Shown: in pieces, positions 1-7,079 of the stretch
Numbering within the stretch: the first letter of the stretch is position 1
Layout of the letters: each line of letters starts with the position of its first letter
DNA from: Alteromonas mediterranea DE
GTDB taxonomy: Bacteria > Pseudomonadota > Gammaproteobacteria > Enterobacterales > Alteromonadaceae
Assembly: GCF_000020585.3 (NCBI RefSeq)
Contig: NC_011138.3
Coordinates: 3,165,195 to 3,229,194, forward strand
Direction: 5' to 3'
Length of the DNA stretch: 64,000 nucleotides
The notes under the pieces: model-generated
Seen by the model: only the letters and a program-made list of their open reading frames with translations
What the model was told of the DNA's origin: nothing
Database searches by the model: none
Program-made: the position numbers and the translations under genes

Positions 1-668
1 TCTCGTACACACGCCGAGCTATCAGCGTTTAAAGCAAATAGCACAGTATTGGCAATATCTTCAGGCTGCAGCTTGTCTTCCTTAGGCTCGTCGAAGAATG
101 GGGTATTTACCATGCCCGGGCAAATTGTCGTACACCTACCGCCCCACTCCCGCATTTCTTCTGCCAAGTTTTGACCAAATCCGTAAGCGAACCACTTGCT
201 AGCGCCGTAAACCGAGCCTTTAAGCGCGATACGGCCAGCTACTGAACTGGTAATGATGAAATGGCCTTTGCTGTTGCGAAGATAGGGTAAACCTGCCTTG
301 GCGGTGTAAAGTAAGCCATTAACATTCGCGCCTAACATTCCATCCCAATCATCTACCTCGCCTTTTTCAATACCGGCTGCTTTGGCGCCGCGCCCTGCGT
401 TGGCGAAGATGCCGTCAACTTGGCCGTAGTGACTGTTTACCTTTTTAAAGGCGTCTTCTAATTCACTAAAAACGCTTACGTCTGTTTTAACGGCATAGGC
501 ATTGTCTTTGCCTAACTCGTCCACAAGCGTCGCTAATTTATCTTCACTTCTAGCCATTAGCGCAACCTTGAAACCTTCATCAACGAGCTGTTTTGCCGTT
601 GCCTTGCCTATTCCGCTAGATGCCCCTGTGATCACGATAACTTTCTGACCTGACGTTGAACTCGTCAT
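1..668 (-). CDS. SDR-family NAD(P)-dependent oxidoreductase (3' end outside the window)
   Basis: This short-chain dehydrogenase starts at the ATG whose first base is 668 (MTSSTSGQKVIVITGASSGIG) and runs off the left edge, so its C-terminus is missing. The glycine-rich TGASSGIG nucleotide-binding motif lies at about residues 14-21. The structural NAG motif follows in the middle ('IFANAGRGAKA'). The catalytic tyrosine and lysine are in 'YGASK', preceded by the active-site serine region 'IITSSVAG'. The family carries out NAD(P)(H)-dependent oxidation or reduction of small carbonyls or alcohols in the cytoplasm; the substrate cannot be read from sequence. It shares its strand with the PfpI-like gene upstream, separated by about 155 bp, so an operon is uncertain. 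Confidence 0.9.
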   Translation of the reverse strand, partial: MTSSTSGQKVIVITGASSGIGKATAKQLVDEGFKVALMARSEDKLATLVDELGKDNAYAVKTDVSVFSELEDAFKKVNSHYGQVDGIFANAGRGAKAAGIEKGEVDDWDGMLGANVNGLLYTAKAGLPYLRNSKGHFIITSSVAGRIALKGSVYGASKWFAYGFGQNLAEEMREWGGRCTTICPGMVNTPFFDEPKEDKLQPEDIANTVLFALNADSSACVR

Positions 669-824
669 ACCTTCTCCTTCACTCGTAAGTCGTTGCTATT
701 TAGTTGATTGCCCCTTGATGACGTGTAACGTCAAAACAAGAGGCAATAAATTCGTTTATACCTACCTAAGACAGATACGTTTCTACCTGCCCATTAAGAT
801 TGAAACAGGCTAGCGTTTACCCTG

Positions 825-1376
825 TTAGGCAACTAACTCGCTAATTTTGGCAACAAATGCGGGGATATCGTTGGGGTTACGGCTTGTCACCAGTTTTTCG
901 TGATTTACCACTTCTTCATCTACCCAGGTCGCCCCTGCATTCTGTAAATCGGTTTTAATACTTGGAAACGATGTAAGCGTGGCGCCGTCGGCTAGTCCCG
1001 ACTCAACCAATAGCCATGGGCCGTGACAAATTGCGCCAATAGCTTTAATACTGTCGGTGCCATTGGCTTTGCTGATAAAGGCTACCGCATCGTTGTTAGT
1101 TCGAAGCACATCAGGGTTAATCTGCCCGCCTGGTAGTACAAGGGCATCGTAGTCTTCAAGGTTAGCTGACGATACTTGTAAATCGACATCTACCTCTTTA
1201 CCCCAATTGTCTTCATCCCAGGCTTTAATCGTCGTTTGGTCCTCAATGGAAAGAATGTCTACCTTAGCGCCTTGCTCGGTGAACAAGGTTTTAGGTTCAA
1301 CAAGCTCACTTTGCTCAAAACCGTTTGTTGCTAAAATGGCTATCTTCTTACCCTGTAGATTTTGCGTATTGCTCAT
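825..1376 (-). CDS. DJ-1/PfpI-family protein (type 1 glutamine amidotransferase-like)
   Basis: This is a cytoplasmic protein of 183 residues, the usual length for the PfpI/YhbO group. It opens with 'KKIAILATNGFEQSELVEPK', where the glutamate after NGFEQ belongs to the conserved acid position. The nucleophile elbow is 'AICHGPWLL', with Cys at about residue 117 followed by His. The C-terminal block 'KLVTSRNPNDIPAF' is typical of general stress protein 18. Relatives act as deglycases, chaperones or peptidases in stress protection, and which applies here is unknown. The start is supported by a purine-rich AAAGGAGTGAT just upstream on the minus strand. A perfect 14-bp palindrome lies about 70 bp upstream and may be its operator. 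Confidence 0.9.
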   Translation of the reverse strand: MSNTQNLQGKKIAILATNGFEQSELVEPKTLFTEQGAKVDILSIEDQTTIKAWDEDNWGKEVDVDLQVSSANLEDYDALVLPGGQINPDVLRTNNDAVAFISKANGTDSIKAIGAICHGPWLLVESGLADGATLTSFPSIKTDLQNAGATWVDEEVVNHEKLVTSRNPNDIPAFVAKISELVA

Positions 1377-1444
1377 CTATATCACTCCTTTTTTAAAGCA
1401 TTGAATTACACAGGTAAACCACGCTATTTAACCAAAGGCTTTAT

Positions 1445-1458
1445 AGTGGTATACCACT
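1445..1458. promoter_or_regulatory. Perfect 14-bp palindrome, candidate operator
   Basis: AGTGGTATACCACT is an exact 7+7 palindrome in the region shared by the divergent PfpI-like and YihY genes, about 70 bp upstream of the PfpI start. A related half-site (GGTAAACCAC) occurs nearby at about 1411. This has the shape of a site for a dimeric repressor. The binding protein is unknown. Confidence 0.4.
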
Positions 1459-1517
1459 TTGTACCTCGTCGTTTCTACGTCTTCACTAATCCTACGTAGC
1501 AACTAATCCTGTGTCAT

Positions 1518-1543
1518 AACTAAGTTGCAAAACTAAGTTGCAA
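1518..1543. repeat. Tandem 13-bp direct repeat
   Basis: AACTAAGTTGCAA occurs twice head to tail with no mismatch. About 30 bp before it a second short direct repeat (ACTAATCCT) also occurs twice. The rest of the 371-bp region 1377-1747 holds only palindromes and tiny ORFs. The repeats could be binding sites or a recent slippage duplication. Confidence 0.5.
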
Positions 1544-1578
1544 ATTACAAACCAGCGCGCAATAAACAACATAACCCT

Positions 1579-1595
1579 ATGATTAAATTAATCAT
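1579..1595. promoter_or_regulatory. 17-bp AT-rich palindrome, candidate operator
   Basis: ATGATTAAATTAATCAT is a perfect 8+1+8 inverted repeat about 150 bp upstream of the yihY-like gene. It could be a regulator site or chance AT-rich symmetry. Confidence 0.3.
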
Positions 1596-1694
1596 TTCAA
1601 GAAGCCGCGTTATCACCCAACCCTATTAAGCACTCACATTTGCAGATAAACATGAATGATTTACAGGGCGAAGTAAGCCGACTAGTACGATTTT

Positions 1695-1751
1695 ATGTAT
1701 GAAGAACTACAAGGGCTACGAAGCGTAAAAGAACGATTAGAGGATTTATGA
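1695..1751 (+). CDS. Possible 18-residue ORF coupled to the YihY gene
   Basis: A short ORF (MYEELQGLRSVKERLEDL) ends in TGA overlapping the ATG of the YihY-like gene (ATGA junction). A second tiny ORF from 1652 (MNDLQGEVSRLVRFYV) overlaps its start. Together they could be a translational-coupling leader or the two halves of a small frameshifted gene. There is no homology support, only the arrangement. Confidence 0.25.
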   Translation: MYEELQGLRSVKERLEDL

Positions 1752-2701
1752 GCAAGGAAAAATTTAACCACGCAAAATCAGCATTTGAGATTTCGCTGAA
1801 AAGTTGGTGGAGCATTTTAAAGCGCATTTTTAGTAGCGTTCAAAAGGACAACATCCCCCTGATTGCTGCTGGTGTCGCGTTTTATTGCCTATTAGCTATC
1901 TTTCCCTTGTTAGGTGCCACGATAGCCCTTTATGGGCTGATGGTATCGCCACAAGAACTGCAAAGTCATATGACGTTTCTTGTAAATGTAGTGCCCACTG
2001 ACAGCCGATATATTATTGAAGAGCAATTGACCAACTTGATCGAGAAGTCTAACTCCACCTTGGGGTGGGGCTTTTTATTCACCCTTGTGCTATCTCTATG
2101 GAGTAGCAGTAAAGGGGCCAATGCGCTTATTAAAGCGTGTAACATTACCTATGGTGAATCGGAAGGCAGGGGCTTTTTTAAAGGCATACTGGCTCGCGTT
2201 ACCTGCACTGTTTTCATGATTTTGACCGTTATCGTCGCCCTAGCTTGCATTACAATTTTACCCGAGTCTATTCAGTGGCTGTCGGGAAATACCGTTAGCG
2301 CGAAAGAGGCTATGTGGGTTACTTGGCCTGTTATGCTAGGCTTATTTAACATAGCCTTGTCGGCACTTTATCGATATGCGCCACATCGCCGCGAAGCGCA
2401 ATGGCGATGGGTAACGCCCGGTTCCATTTTTGCCACTGTACTATGGGTGGTCGCATCCTATGGTTTTTCGATATACCTAAACGAGTTTGGAAGCTATAAC
2501 AAAACCTATGGTTCTGTAGGTGGAATTATTATTTTGCTAATGTGGCTTTACCTAAGTGCCTACATTATTCTTATTGGTGCCGAGGTTAACTCGGCAATAG
2601 AGCTTCAAACTACGGCAGACAGTACTAAAGGTGAAGAAAAACCTATGGGTGAAAGAAATGCCTTCGTAGCCGACCATACCCCCGATGACGTAAAACATTG
2701 A
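1748..2701 (+). CDS. YihY/BrkB-family inner-membrane protein
   Basis: This is a polytopic membrane protein of 317 residues. It has the YihY/BrkB signature near the N-terminus ('DNIPLIAAGVAFYCLLAIFPLL', where A-G-V-A-F-Y and the following F-P are conserved). About six hydrophobic segments follow, then the family's late motif ('SYNKTYGSVGGIIILLMWLYLSAYIILIGAEVNS'). The family was once annotated as ribonuclease BN, which is not its function; its true role is not settled and a transport or envelope role is likely. The C-terminal ~40 residues are charged and probably cytoplasmic. The 150 bp after the gene hold only a short TTACCC/GGGTAA inverted repeat. Confidence 0.9.
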   Translation: MSKEKFNHAKSAFEISLKSWWSILKRIFSSVQKDNIPLIAAGVAFYCLLAIFPLLGATIALYGLMVSPQELQSHMTFLVNVVPTDSRYIIEEQLTNLIEKSNSTLGWGFLFTLVLSLWSSSKGANALIKACNITYGESEGRGFFKGILARVTCTVFMILTVIVALACITILPESIQWLSGNTVSAKEAMWVTWPVMLGLFNIALSALYRYAPHRREAQWRWVTPGSIFATVLWVVASYGFSIYLNEFGSYNKTYGSVGGIIILLMWLYLSAYIILIGAEVNSAIELQTTADSTKGEEKPMGERNAFVADHTPDDVKH

Positions 2702-2851
2702 CGCTATCAACTCATAGGTTTTAAAGGCTTAGAACGAGCGTGCCATTTGTAACTAGTATAAAACTATACCTATATTCAGTTACCCATCATTCTTGATTTG
2801 TATACCTTTATATTACCCAATGTCGGGTAACCCAATAAAAGGAATTATACA

Positions 2852-3055
2852 ATGCAAAATGCATTTATACAGATAGCGAAGTATCTTGCTTATATGCTTA
2901 CTATTATCGTAGCCATTGTATGTATTCAAAATACGCTTTCGTCTGTTTTCAAACTAGATGGATACACTGAAATTGTGTTGACGGCATCGGTGGTTTTCTT
3001 AGTGACATTTATTTGCACCTGCTGTGCGAAAAAGCTTAATGTCTTTCCCAGTTAA
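2852..3055 (+). CDS. Small two-helix membrane protein of unknown function
   Basis: This ORF of 67 residues has a good ribosome binding site (AAAGGAAT, about 7 nt before the ATG) and a terminator-like hairpin right after its stop. Two hydrophobic stretches (about residues 10-30 and 40-60) predict a helical hairpin in the membrane. A CTCC cysteine cluster and a lysine pair lie near the C-terminus. I do not recognise a family. The expression signals on both sides argue for a real gene. Confidence 0.5.
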   Translation: MQNAFIQIAKYLAYMLTIIVAIVCIQNTLSSVFKLDGYTEIVLTASVVFLVTFICTCCAKKLNVFPS

Positions 3056-3104
3056 AAGCCCCTTGTATTTTTCTGTTCCAGCAAAAAAGGGCTTTGAGTT
3101 TTTA
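3055..3104 (+). terminator. Rho-independent terminator-like hairpin
   Basis: AAAGCCCCTT (3055-3064) can pair with AAGGGCTTT (3087-3095) across a roughly 20-nt loop, and a T-rich tract ends at about 3104. It directly follows the small membrane protein gene. The long loop lowers confidence. The remainder up to 3349 shows no further gene. Confidence 0.45.
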
Positions 3105-3349
3105 TCACCGTTATTTAGCATTGTGAAAGTTTGTAAAGGCGACGAACAAGTTAAACCGAAGCACAGGGAAAAGCACATAAAATAGAAGATTGCCGTATGC
3201 GCAATCAACATACCTGTCAAAAAGCACCGCACTCACCTACAGCGAAAATCGTTTTTTACTGGTACTATACCGCAAAGTATTGCTATGCCACTGTTGCCAT
3301 AGCAACTCAAGGCTAACAACAGGCCTTATCAAAACGAAGCAGGAACATC

Positions 3350-3898
3350 ATGGCTCTCAAAGCAACCATTTTCAAAGCAGACATATCGATAACCGATATG
3401 GACCGCAACTATTACAGCGACCACAACCTGACGATTGCGCGCCACCCGTCTGAAAACGATGCGCGCATGATGCTGCGCATTATTGCTTTTATTGTAAATG
3501 CCCATGAGCGTTTGCAGTTTACTAAAGGTTTATCTGACGATGATGTGCCTGACCTTTGGCAGAAAAACTTTAGCGACGAAATAGAGCTGTGGATAGAACT
3601 AGGTCAACCTTCTGAACAACGCATTAAAAAAGGCTGTAACCAAAGTCAGCAAATGATGATTTATTCATACGCGGACAACAGCTTTGAAGCTTGGTGGAGT
3701 AAAGAGCAAAACAAATTACAAACAAGAAAAAACTTGTCGGTGTTTACTTTACCTGAATCGTTATCCATTACTCTGGCTAACGCCGTACAGCGCTCGATGC
3801 AAATTCAGGTTACCATTCAAGACGGACAAATGTGGCTTACCATTGAAGGGGCTGATGTTACTGAAAGTGTTGAAGTTGCCATTGAGAAAAGGATGTAA
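3350..3898 (+). CDS. yaeQ: YaeQ-family protein
   Basis: This protein of 182 residues matches YaeQ end to end. It begins 'MALKATIFKADISITDMDRNYY' and carries 'HPSENDARMMLRIIAFIVNAHERLQFTKGL' with the conserved E-x-x-x-R-M-M-x-R run. It also has 'DLWQKNF' and 'ELWIELGQP' followed by 'RIKKGC'. YaeQ has a PD-(D/E)xK nuclease-like fold; it was proposed to compensate for loss of RfaH, but its biochemical role is unresolved. The stop codon overlaps the ATG of the next gene by one base (TAATG), so the two are translationally coupled. Confidence 0.92.
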   Translation: MALKATIFKADISITDMDRNYYSDHNLTIARHPSENDARMMLRIIAFIVNAHERLQFTKGLSDDDVPDLWQKNFSDEIELWIELGQPSEQRIKKGCNQSQQMMIYSYADNSFEAWWSKEQNKLQTRKNLSVFTLPESLSITLANAVQRSMQIQVTIQDGQMWLTIEGADVTESVEVAIEKRM

Positions 3899-4206
3899 TG
3901 AAAAAGCTCTCTGCCGTACAACTTAAACAGCAAGCACTGGTGTTTGATATTGCTAACCGTCTAGAAGCACAAGCAAGAGATGAGTTTGAAGGTATGCAGC
4001 AGTGCTGGTTTGACGTTCAATACCATCAGTTTCCTGGGTCTTTATTGTTGCGCTTCCAGTTTAAAAACGAAGAAGCGTTAGCATTAGCAGAGCCCGAGCT
4101 AAAAAAATGGCAGCAACAGCTAAGCGCAGCGTTACTTAAAAAAGGCGTAGTGTTAAAAGACAGGCGAAGGCATTTAATCTTTACAATTGAAGGACCTAAA
4201 GATTAG
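3898..4206 (+). CDS. Conserved hypothetical protein coupled to YaeQ
   Basis: This is a small soluble protein of 102 residues with no signal peptide or membrane segment. It is rich in Gln, Leu and Lys, with a helical start (MKKLSAVQLKQQALVFDIANRLEAQ), a central beta-like stretch (FDVQYHQFPGSLLLRFQF) and a basic tail (KDRRRHLIFTIEG). It overlaps the yaeQ stop by one base, so it is probably co-translated and may work with YaeQ. I do not recognise the family. The region from 4207 to 4404 separates it from the next gene and has no ORF of note. Confidence 0.65.
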   Translation: MKKLSAVQLKQQALVFDIANRLEAQARDEFEGMQQCWFDVQYHQFPGSLLLRFQFKNEEALALAEPELKKWQQQLSAALLKKGVVLKDRRRHLIFTIEGPKD

Positions 4207-4404
4207 CCACCCTCACCCCTTTTTTTGCACACAAAGTCTAGTTACATTTTGTATAGTAATTAGGCTAGACTGAAAACGTCGAATATTTGGCTAGTCTAAT
4301 ATTAATAACAACGGCAAGCAGTGCGCACTATTGCGCCGAATATTTGAATTACCCATGTTGATCGGCTTTAAACAAGCCACTATCCCAGCAAAAGGAGCTT
4401 CACA

Positions 4405-4815
4405 ATGAAAACACAAGCAATGGCGTTAGCACTACTACTGTCTTTAATGGGCTGTACTGAATCTAGCGAAGAAACGAAAAGCGAAGTAAGTAAAGAGATG
4501 GAAAAGGCAGGCGAAGCGACATCTGACGCTTATGAAGACACAAAAGAAAGCGCAGCCGATTCTTGGGATGAAACCAAAGACGCAACCTCTGACGCTTATG
4601 AAGATGGCAAAGAGATGGTTTCTGACGCCTACGAAGATGGCAAAGAAATGGCATCTGACGCCTACGAAGATGGTAAAGAAATGGCATCTGACGCCTATGA
4701 CGCGAGTGCCGAAAAGGCGGGCGAATTTAAAGACGCCGCAGCGAAAAAAGCCTATGAAGCATGCGTAAAAATGAAAGAACAAATGGGCGGCGATGTGAGC
4801 GAGTGTGAAAATTAA
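4405..4815 (+). CDS. Lipoprotein with 11-residue amphipathic repeats
   Basis: The N-terminus is a lipoprotein signal peptide with lipobox L-M-G-C, so the mature protein should be lipid-anchored from Cys17. The rest is a string of 11-residue units built on 'SDAYEDGKEMA', three of them nearly identical, which predicts a long acidic amphipathic helix of the LEA/apolipoprotein kind. A pair of cysteines lies near the C-terminus (YEACVKMKEQMGGDVSECEN). An AAGGAG ribosome binding site precedes the start and a strong terminator follows, so this is a single-gene transcript. A structural or stress role in the envelope is an inference from composition only. Confidence 0.75.
   Translation: MKTQAMALALLLSLMGCTESSEETKSEVSKEMEKAGEATSDAYEDTKESAADSWDETKDATSDAYEDGKEMVSDAYEDGKEMASDAYEDGKEMASDAYDASAEKAGEFKDAAAKKAYEACVKMKEQMGGDVSECEN
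4588..4701 (+). repeat. 33-bp tandem repeats inside the lipoprotein gene
   Basis: Three consecutive 33-bp units beginning TCTGACGC start at 4588, 4621 and 4654, and a fourth partial unit starts at 4687. They differ at only a few positions, mostly silent. Each codes for one 11-residue helix repeat. The near identity at DNA level suggests recent expansion, and copy number may vary between strains. Confidence 0.8.
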
Positions 4816-4844
4816 TAACGTCTGTTATTGCTCATAAAGCGTCA

Positions 4845-4871
4845 AAGCGAACCTTAGGGTTCGCTTTTTTG
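4845..4871 (+). terminator. Rho-independent terminator
   Basis: AAGCGAACC (4845-4853) pairs perfectly with GGTTCGCTT (4858-4866) across a 4-nt loop and is followed by a T run. It ends the lipoprotein transcript. Confidence 0.85.
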
Positions 4872-4897
4872 TAGCTTGGTTAAAAAGTTGCTATAAC

Positions 4898-5386
4898 CTA
4901 CTCACACCCAGCCAATATCACCGAACTAGAGGTGATGGTTAACGGTGCAACGCGTAATAGCGTATTAATACCTAAAATATTATTGCCTTTAGGAAGCACA
5001 GCGACTTCCACTGGGCCGACTTCACAAGTATTGCCTATACGAACAGAGTTCAGTTGGTATTGTGATACCTTTAAGATTTTTCCATTTGCCATTCTTGCCG
5101 CCGAAGTTCGGGTAGCGAGTAACGTATGATTTCGGGTAAGTGCGTCAAACGTGGCTTGATTGAGCGTTAATAAACTCGAACCGGTATCAAGTAGAAAGGA
5201 AGCGTTAACTTGCGACTCAAGGGTTGCTTCTAAATACAAGGTGCCGCCTTTGCTTTGAGATAGCGGGATGCTTTGCTCGATTGCTGATGCCGGTGCAGCG
5301 AGCCCTAAAAGGCAAGATAGCGATGTTAAAAGTGACGCCTTCGCCGCTTTTTTTACTATTCTTTTCATCTTACATGCACCACGCAT
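4898..5386 (-). CDS. Periplasmic retropepsin-like aspartic protease
   Basis: The protein of up to 162 residues has a Sec signal peptide ending near 'PASA-IEQ'. The catalytic motif of retroviral-type aspartic proteases follows ('FLLDTGSSLLTL', the DTGSS loop). A second family motif is 'ILGINTLLRVAPLTI', resembling the conserved ILG-x-x-x-L block. Such single-domain enzymes act as homodimers. The start may be 5386 or the second Met at 5368 (MKRIVKKAAK), which gives a more typical signal peptide. Two cysteines near the end (NTCEVG, LAGCE) could form a disulfide. Substrate unknown. The 301-bp region 5387-5687 contains the promoter of the next plus-strand gene. Confidence 0.8.
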   Translation of the reverse strand: MRGACKMKRIVKKAAKASLLTSLSCLLGLAAPASAIEQSIPLSQSKGGTLYLEATLESQVNASFLLDTGSSLLTLNQATFDALTRNHTLLATRTSAARMANGKILKVSQYQLNSVRIGNTCEVGPVEVAVLPKGNNILGINTLLRVAPLTITSSSVILAGCE

Positions 5387-5624
5387 TAGCTTTTACTGAT
5401 TGAAATAGAACAGCAAGATGAAGACCAATCGCTAATTGCTTGATTTATTTAGCGCTCTGTACACGTCACAAGTCAAAAGCACTTAAATAGTGCAAAACCT
5501 AAGCCCGCTTCGCACCAAAGGTGATCGCAGCGAGACTATTTGACGCACTTACTCTTAACACGCCTGATTACACATTTCCTATATCACCCGTTACCTGATA
5601 GCAAATAACTATCGCCAATCTCTA

Positions 5625-5652
5625 TTGTTTGAAACGATTTCGTTCATATAAT
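5625..5652 (+). promoter_or_regulatory. Sigma-70-type promoter of the repeat-bearing exported protein
   Basis: A TTGTTT -35 box (5625-5630) and a perfect TATAAT -10 box (5647-5652) are 16 bp apart, about 36 bp ahead of the start codon at 5688. Between them lies a short inverted repeat AACGA-TT-TCGTT (5633-5644) that could serve as an operator. Confidence 0.6.
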
Positions 5653-5687
5653 AGACAAAAGTAGTAATATCAATATGAGGACACGAT

Positions 5688-6056
5688 ATGAAATTACGCT
5701 ATTTAGTGAGTTCTTTATTTACCGCGGTTACACTTAGCTTTACTGCCAACGCGGCACAGGCTATGCCAGCTTCGACCAGCGATACTATCGAAGTGCAAGT
5801 CGTGGATTATTCAGGAAAACCGCCTTTTAAACGCAAAGTTGTCAGCATGAGTGTTAACGATGTCGCGCAGCTTGAATCGGTGGGTGAAGAAGCCATTGAG
5901 TATGTTGAGGTTAAGGAAGTCATTATGCGCGGTAAACCACCTTATCGCAGAGTAACGACTATGATGCCTGTCTATGACATTGCTCAACTTGAAGTACTAG
6001 AAGAACAAAACGAAAAACAAAAGCGTGGTACTCGCCCCCCATTTAAACGCAACTAA
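5688..6056 (+). CDS. Small exported protein with repeated KPP(F/Y)(K/R)R motifs
   Basis: The protein has 122 residues: a cleavable signal peptide (about residues 1-25, 'NAAQAMPAS'), then two similar ~35-residue modules. The first runs 'GKPPFKRKVVSMSVNDVAQLE' and the second 'GKPPYRRVTTMMPVYDIAQLE'. The chain ends with a third basic motif, 'TRPPFKRN'. It should be periplasmic or secreted. No family is recognised. The promoter (TATAAT), a GAGGA ribosome binding site and a terminator frame it as a monocistronic gene. The conserved proline-basic motif suggests binding of an acidic partner, but this is speculation. Confidence 0.7.
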   Translation: MKLRYLVSSLFTAVTLSFTANAAQAMPASTSDTIEVQVVDYSGKPPFKRKVVSMSVNDVAQLESVGEEAIEYVEVKEVIMRGKPPYRRVTTMMPVYDIAQLEVLEEQNEKQKRGTRPPFKRN

Positions 6057-6086
6057 TAGGCGTTACCTACATCGATAAACTGCACC

Positions 6087-6121
6087 AAAGCGATCCATTT
6101 TGCCTGAATGGGTCGCTTTTT
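6087..6121 (+). terminator. Rho-independent terminator
   Basis: AAAGCGATCCATT (6087-6099) pairs with AATGGGTCGCTTT with one G-T wobble across a short loop, and the descending arm runs into a T tract. It ends the exported repeat-protein gene. Confidence 0.8.
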
Positions 6122-6227
6122 AGTTTACGCGATATAGTTCAAACTCCTTCGTTTTGCGCGCTTTTATTTTGAATACAGCCCTACAAACGATAAAGTGACC
6201 TAAAACGGCAGAAAAAAGAGAAAATAG

Positions 6228-6902
6228 ATGCAGCCTCACGACCACTCACCGCTTAACGACTTTATCGAATACTCTGAACAAAGCATGCTTGCTCGAAGCG
6301 CTGAGTTTTTAAACGCTATGCAGCGCCGACATAGCATTCGTCTTTTCAGTGACAGACCGGTTGATAAAGCCATTATCGAAAACTGTATTTTAACGGCGGG
6401 CACTGCGCCTAGTGGTGCCAACCACCAGCCTTGGCATTTTTCTGCCATCCATTCAGCTCCTGTAAAAAAACAAATACGGGAACAAGCTGAAGCTCATGAA
6501 CGGGGGTTTTATGATGGGCGCGCTGGGCAGCAGTGGTTAGACGATCTCAAACCTTTGGGCACCGATGCCAGCAAACCTTATCTGGAAACTGCGCCTTGGC
6601 TAATTGCTGTTTTCAGCCAGAAATTCGGGGAAACAGAAGCAGGAGATAGAAGTCAAAACTACTATGTCCATGAATCAGTCGGTATTGCAGTGGGCATGCT
6701 TATCACCTCGTTGCACAACGCAGGTCTAGCCACCCTGACGCATACGCCAAAGCCAATGAACTTTTTAACCGAAGTGTGCCAGCGCCCTGACAATGAGCGA
6801 GCCTATATGCTAATTGTTGCCGGTTACCCCGCTCACGATGCCACCGTTCCTAATCATGCGAAGCAAAAGAAGTCACTCAACGAAATAGCTAGTTTTCTTT
6901 GA
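6228..6902 (+). CDS. Nitroreductase-family flavoprotein
   Basis: The protein has 224 residues and the FMN-binding nitroreductase pattern: 'RRHSIRLFSDRPVDKAIIENCI' at the start (R-R-H/R-S-x-R), 'AGTAPSGANHQPWHF' at about residues 60-75, and 'SVGIAVGMLITSLHNAGLATLTHTP' for helix and dimer contacts. A C-terminal 'MLIVAGYPAHDATVP' follows. It resembles the BluB/iodotyrosine-deiodinase-like branch more than NfsB, but the exact substrate is open. It acts in the cytoplasm as a dimer that uses NAD(P)H. It is a lone gene with no clear partner. Confidence 0.9.
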   Translation: MQPHDHSPLNDFIEYSEQSMLARSAEFLNAMQRRHSIRLFSDRPVDKAIIENCILTAGTAPSGANHQPWHFSAIHSAPVKKQIREQAEAHERGFYDGRAGQQWLDDLKPLGTDASKPYLETAPWLIAVFSQKFGETEAGDRSQNYYVHESVGIAVGMLITSLHNAGLATLTHTPKPMNFLTEVCQRPDNERAYMLIVAGYPAHDATVPNHAKQKKSLNEIASFL

Positions 6903-7079
6903 TTTTTATAAACGCTTATAGGCGTAGCTTTTTGTTCGTCCTAGCATCGCAGACTTTAAGGGCATGATTAATACAACACTACAACATTTGTTAAATAAGC
7001 AAGGTTAGTTCGCTATCATCATAGACATGAAATACGCAGCACTTATAATGCGCCCTCGTTTTTAGGAGCTCGTATTTTC

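Noticed and set aside
2712..2728. Further copy of the Fic iteron core (ATAGGTTTTAA)
   Set aside because: Only about 10 bases match, which is expected by chance in 64 kb, and no flanking similarity follows.
4444..4782. Minus-strand ORFs with regular repeats opposite the lipoprotein gene
   Set aside because: They are shadows of the 33-bp repeats; the plus frame has a lipobox, ribosome binding site and terminator.
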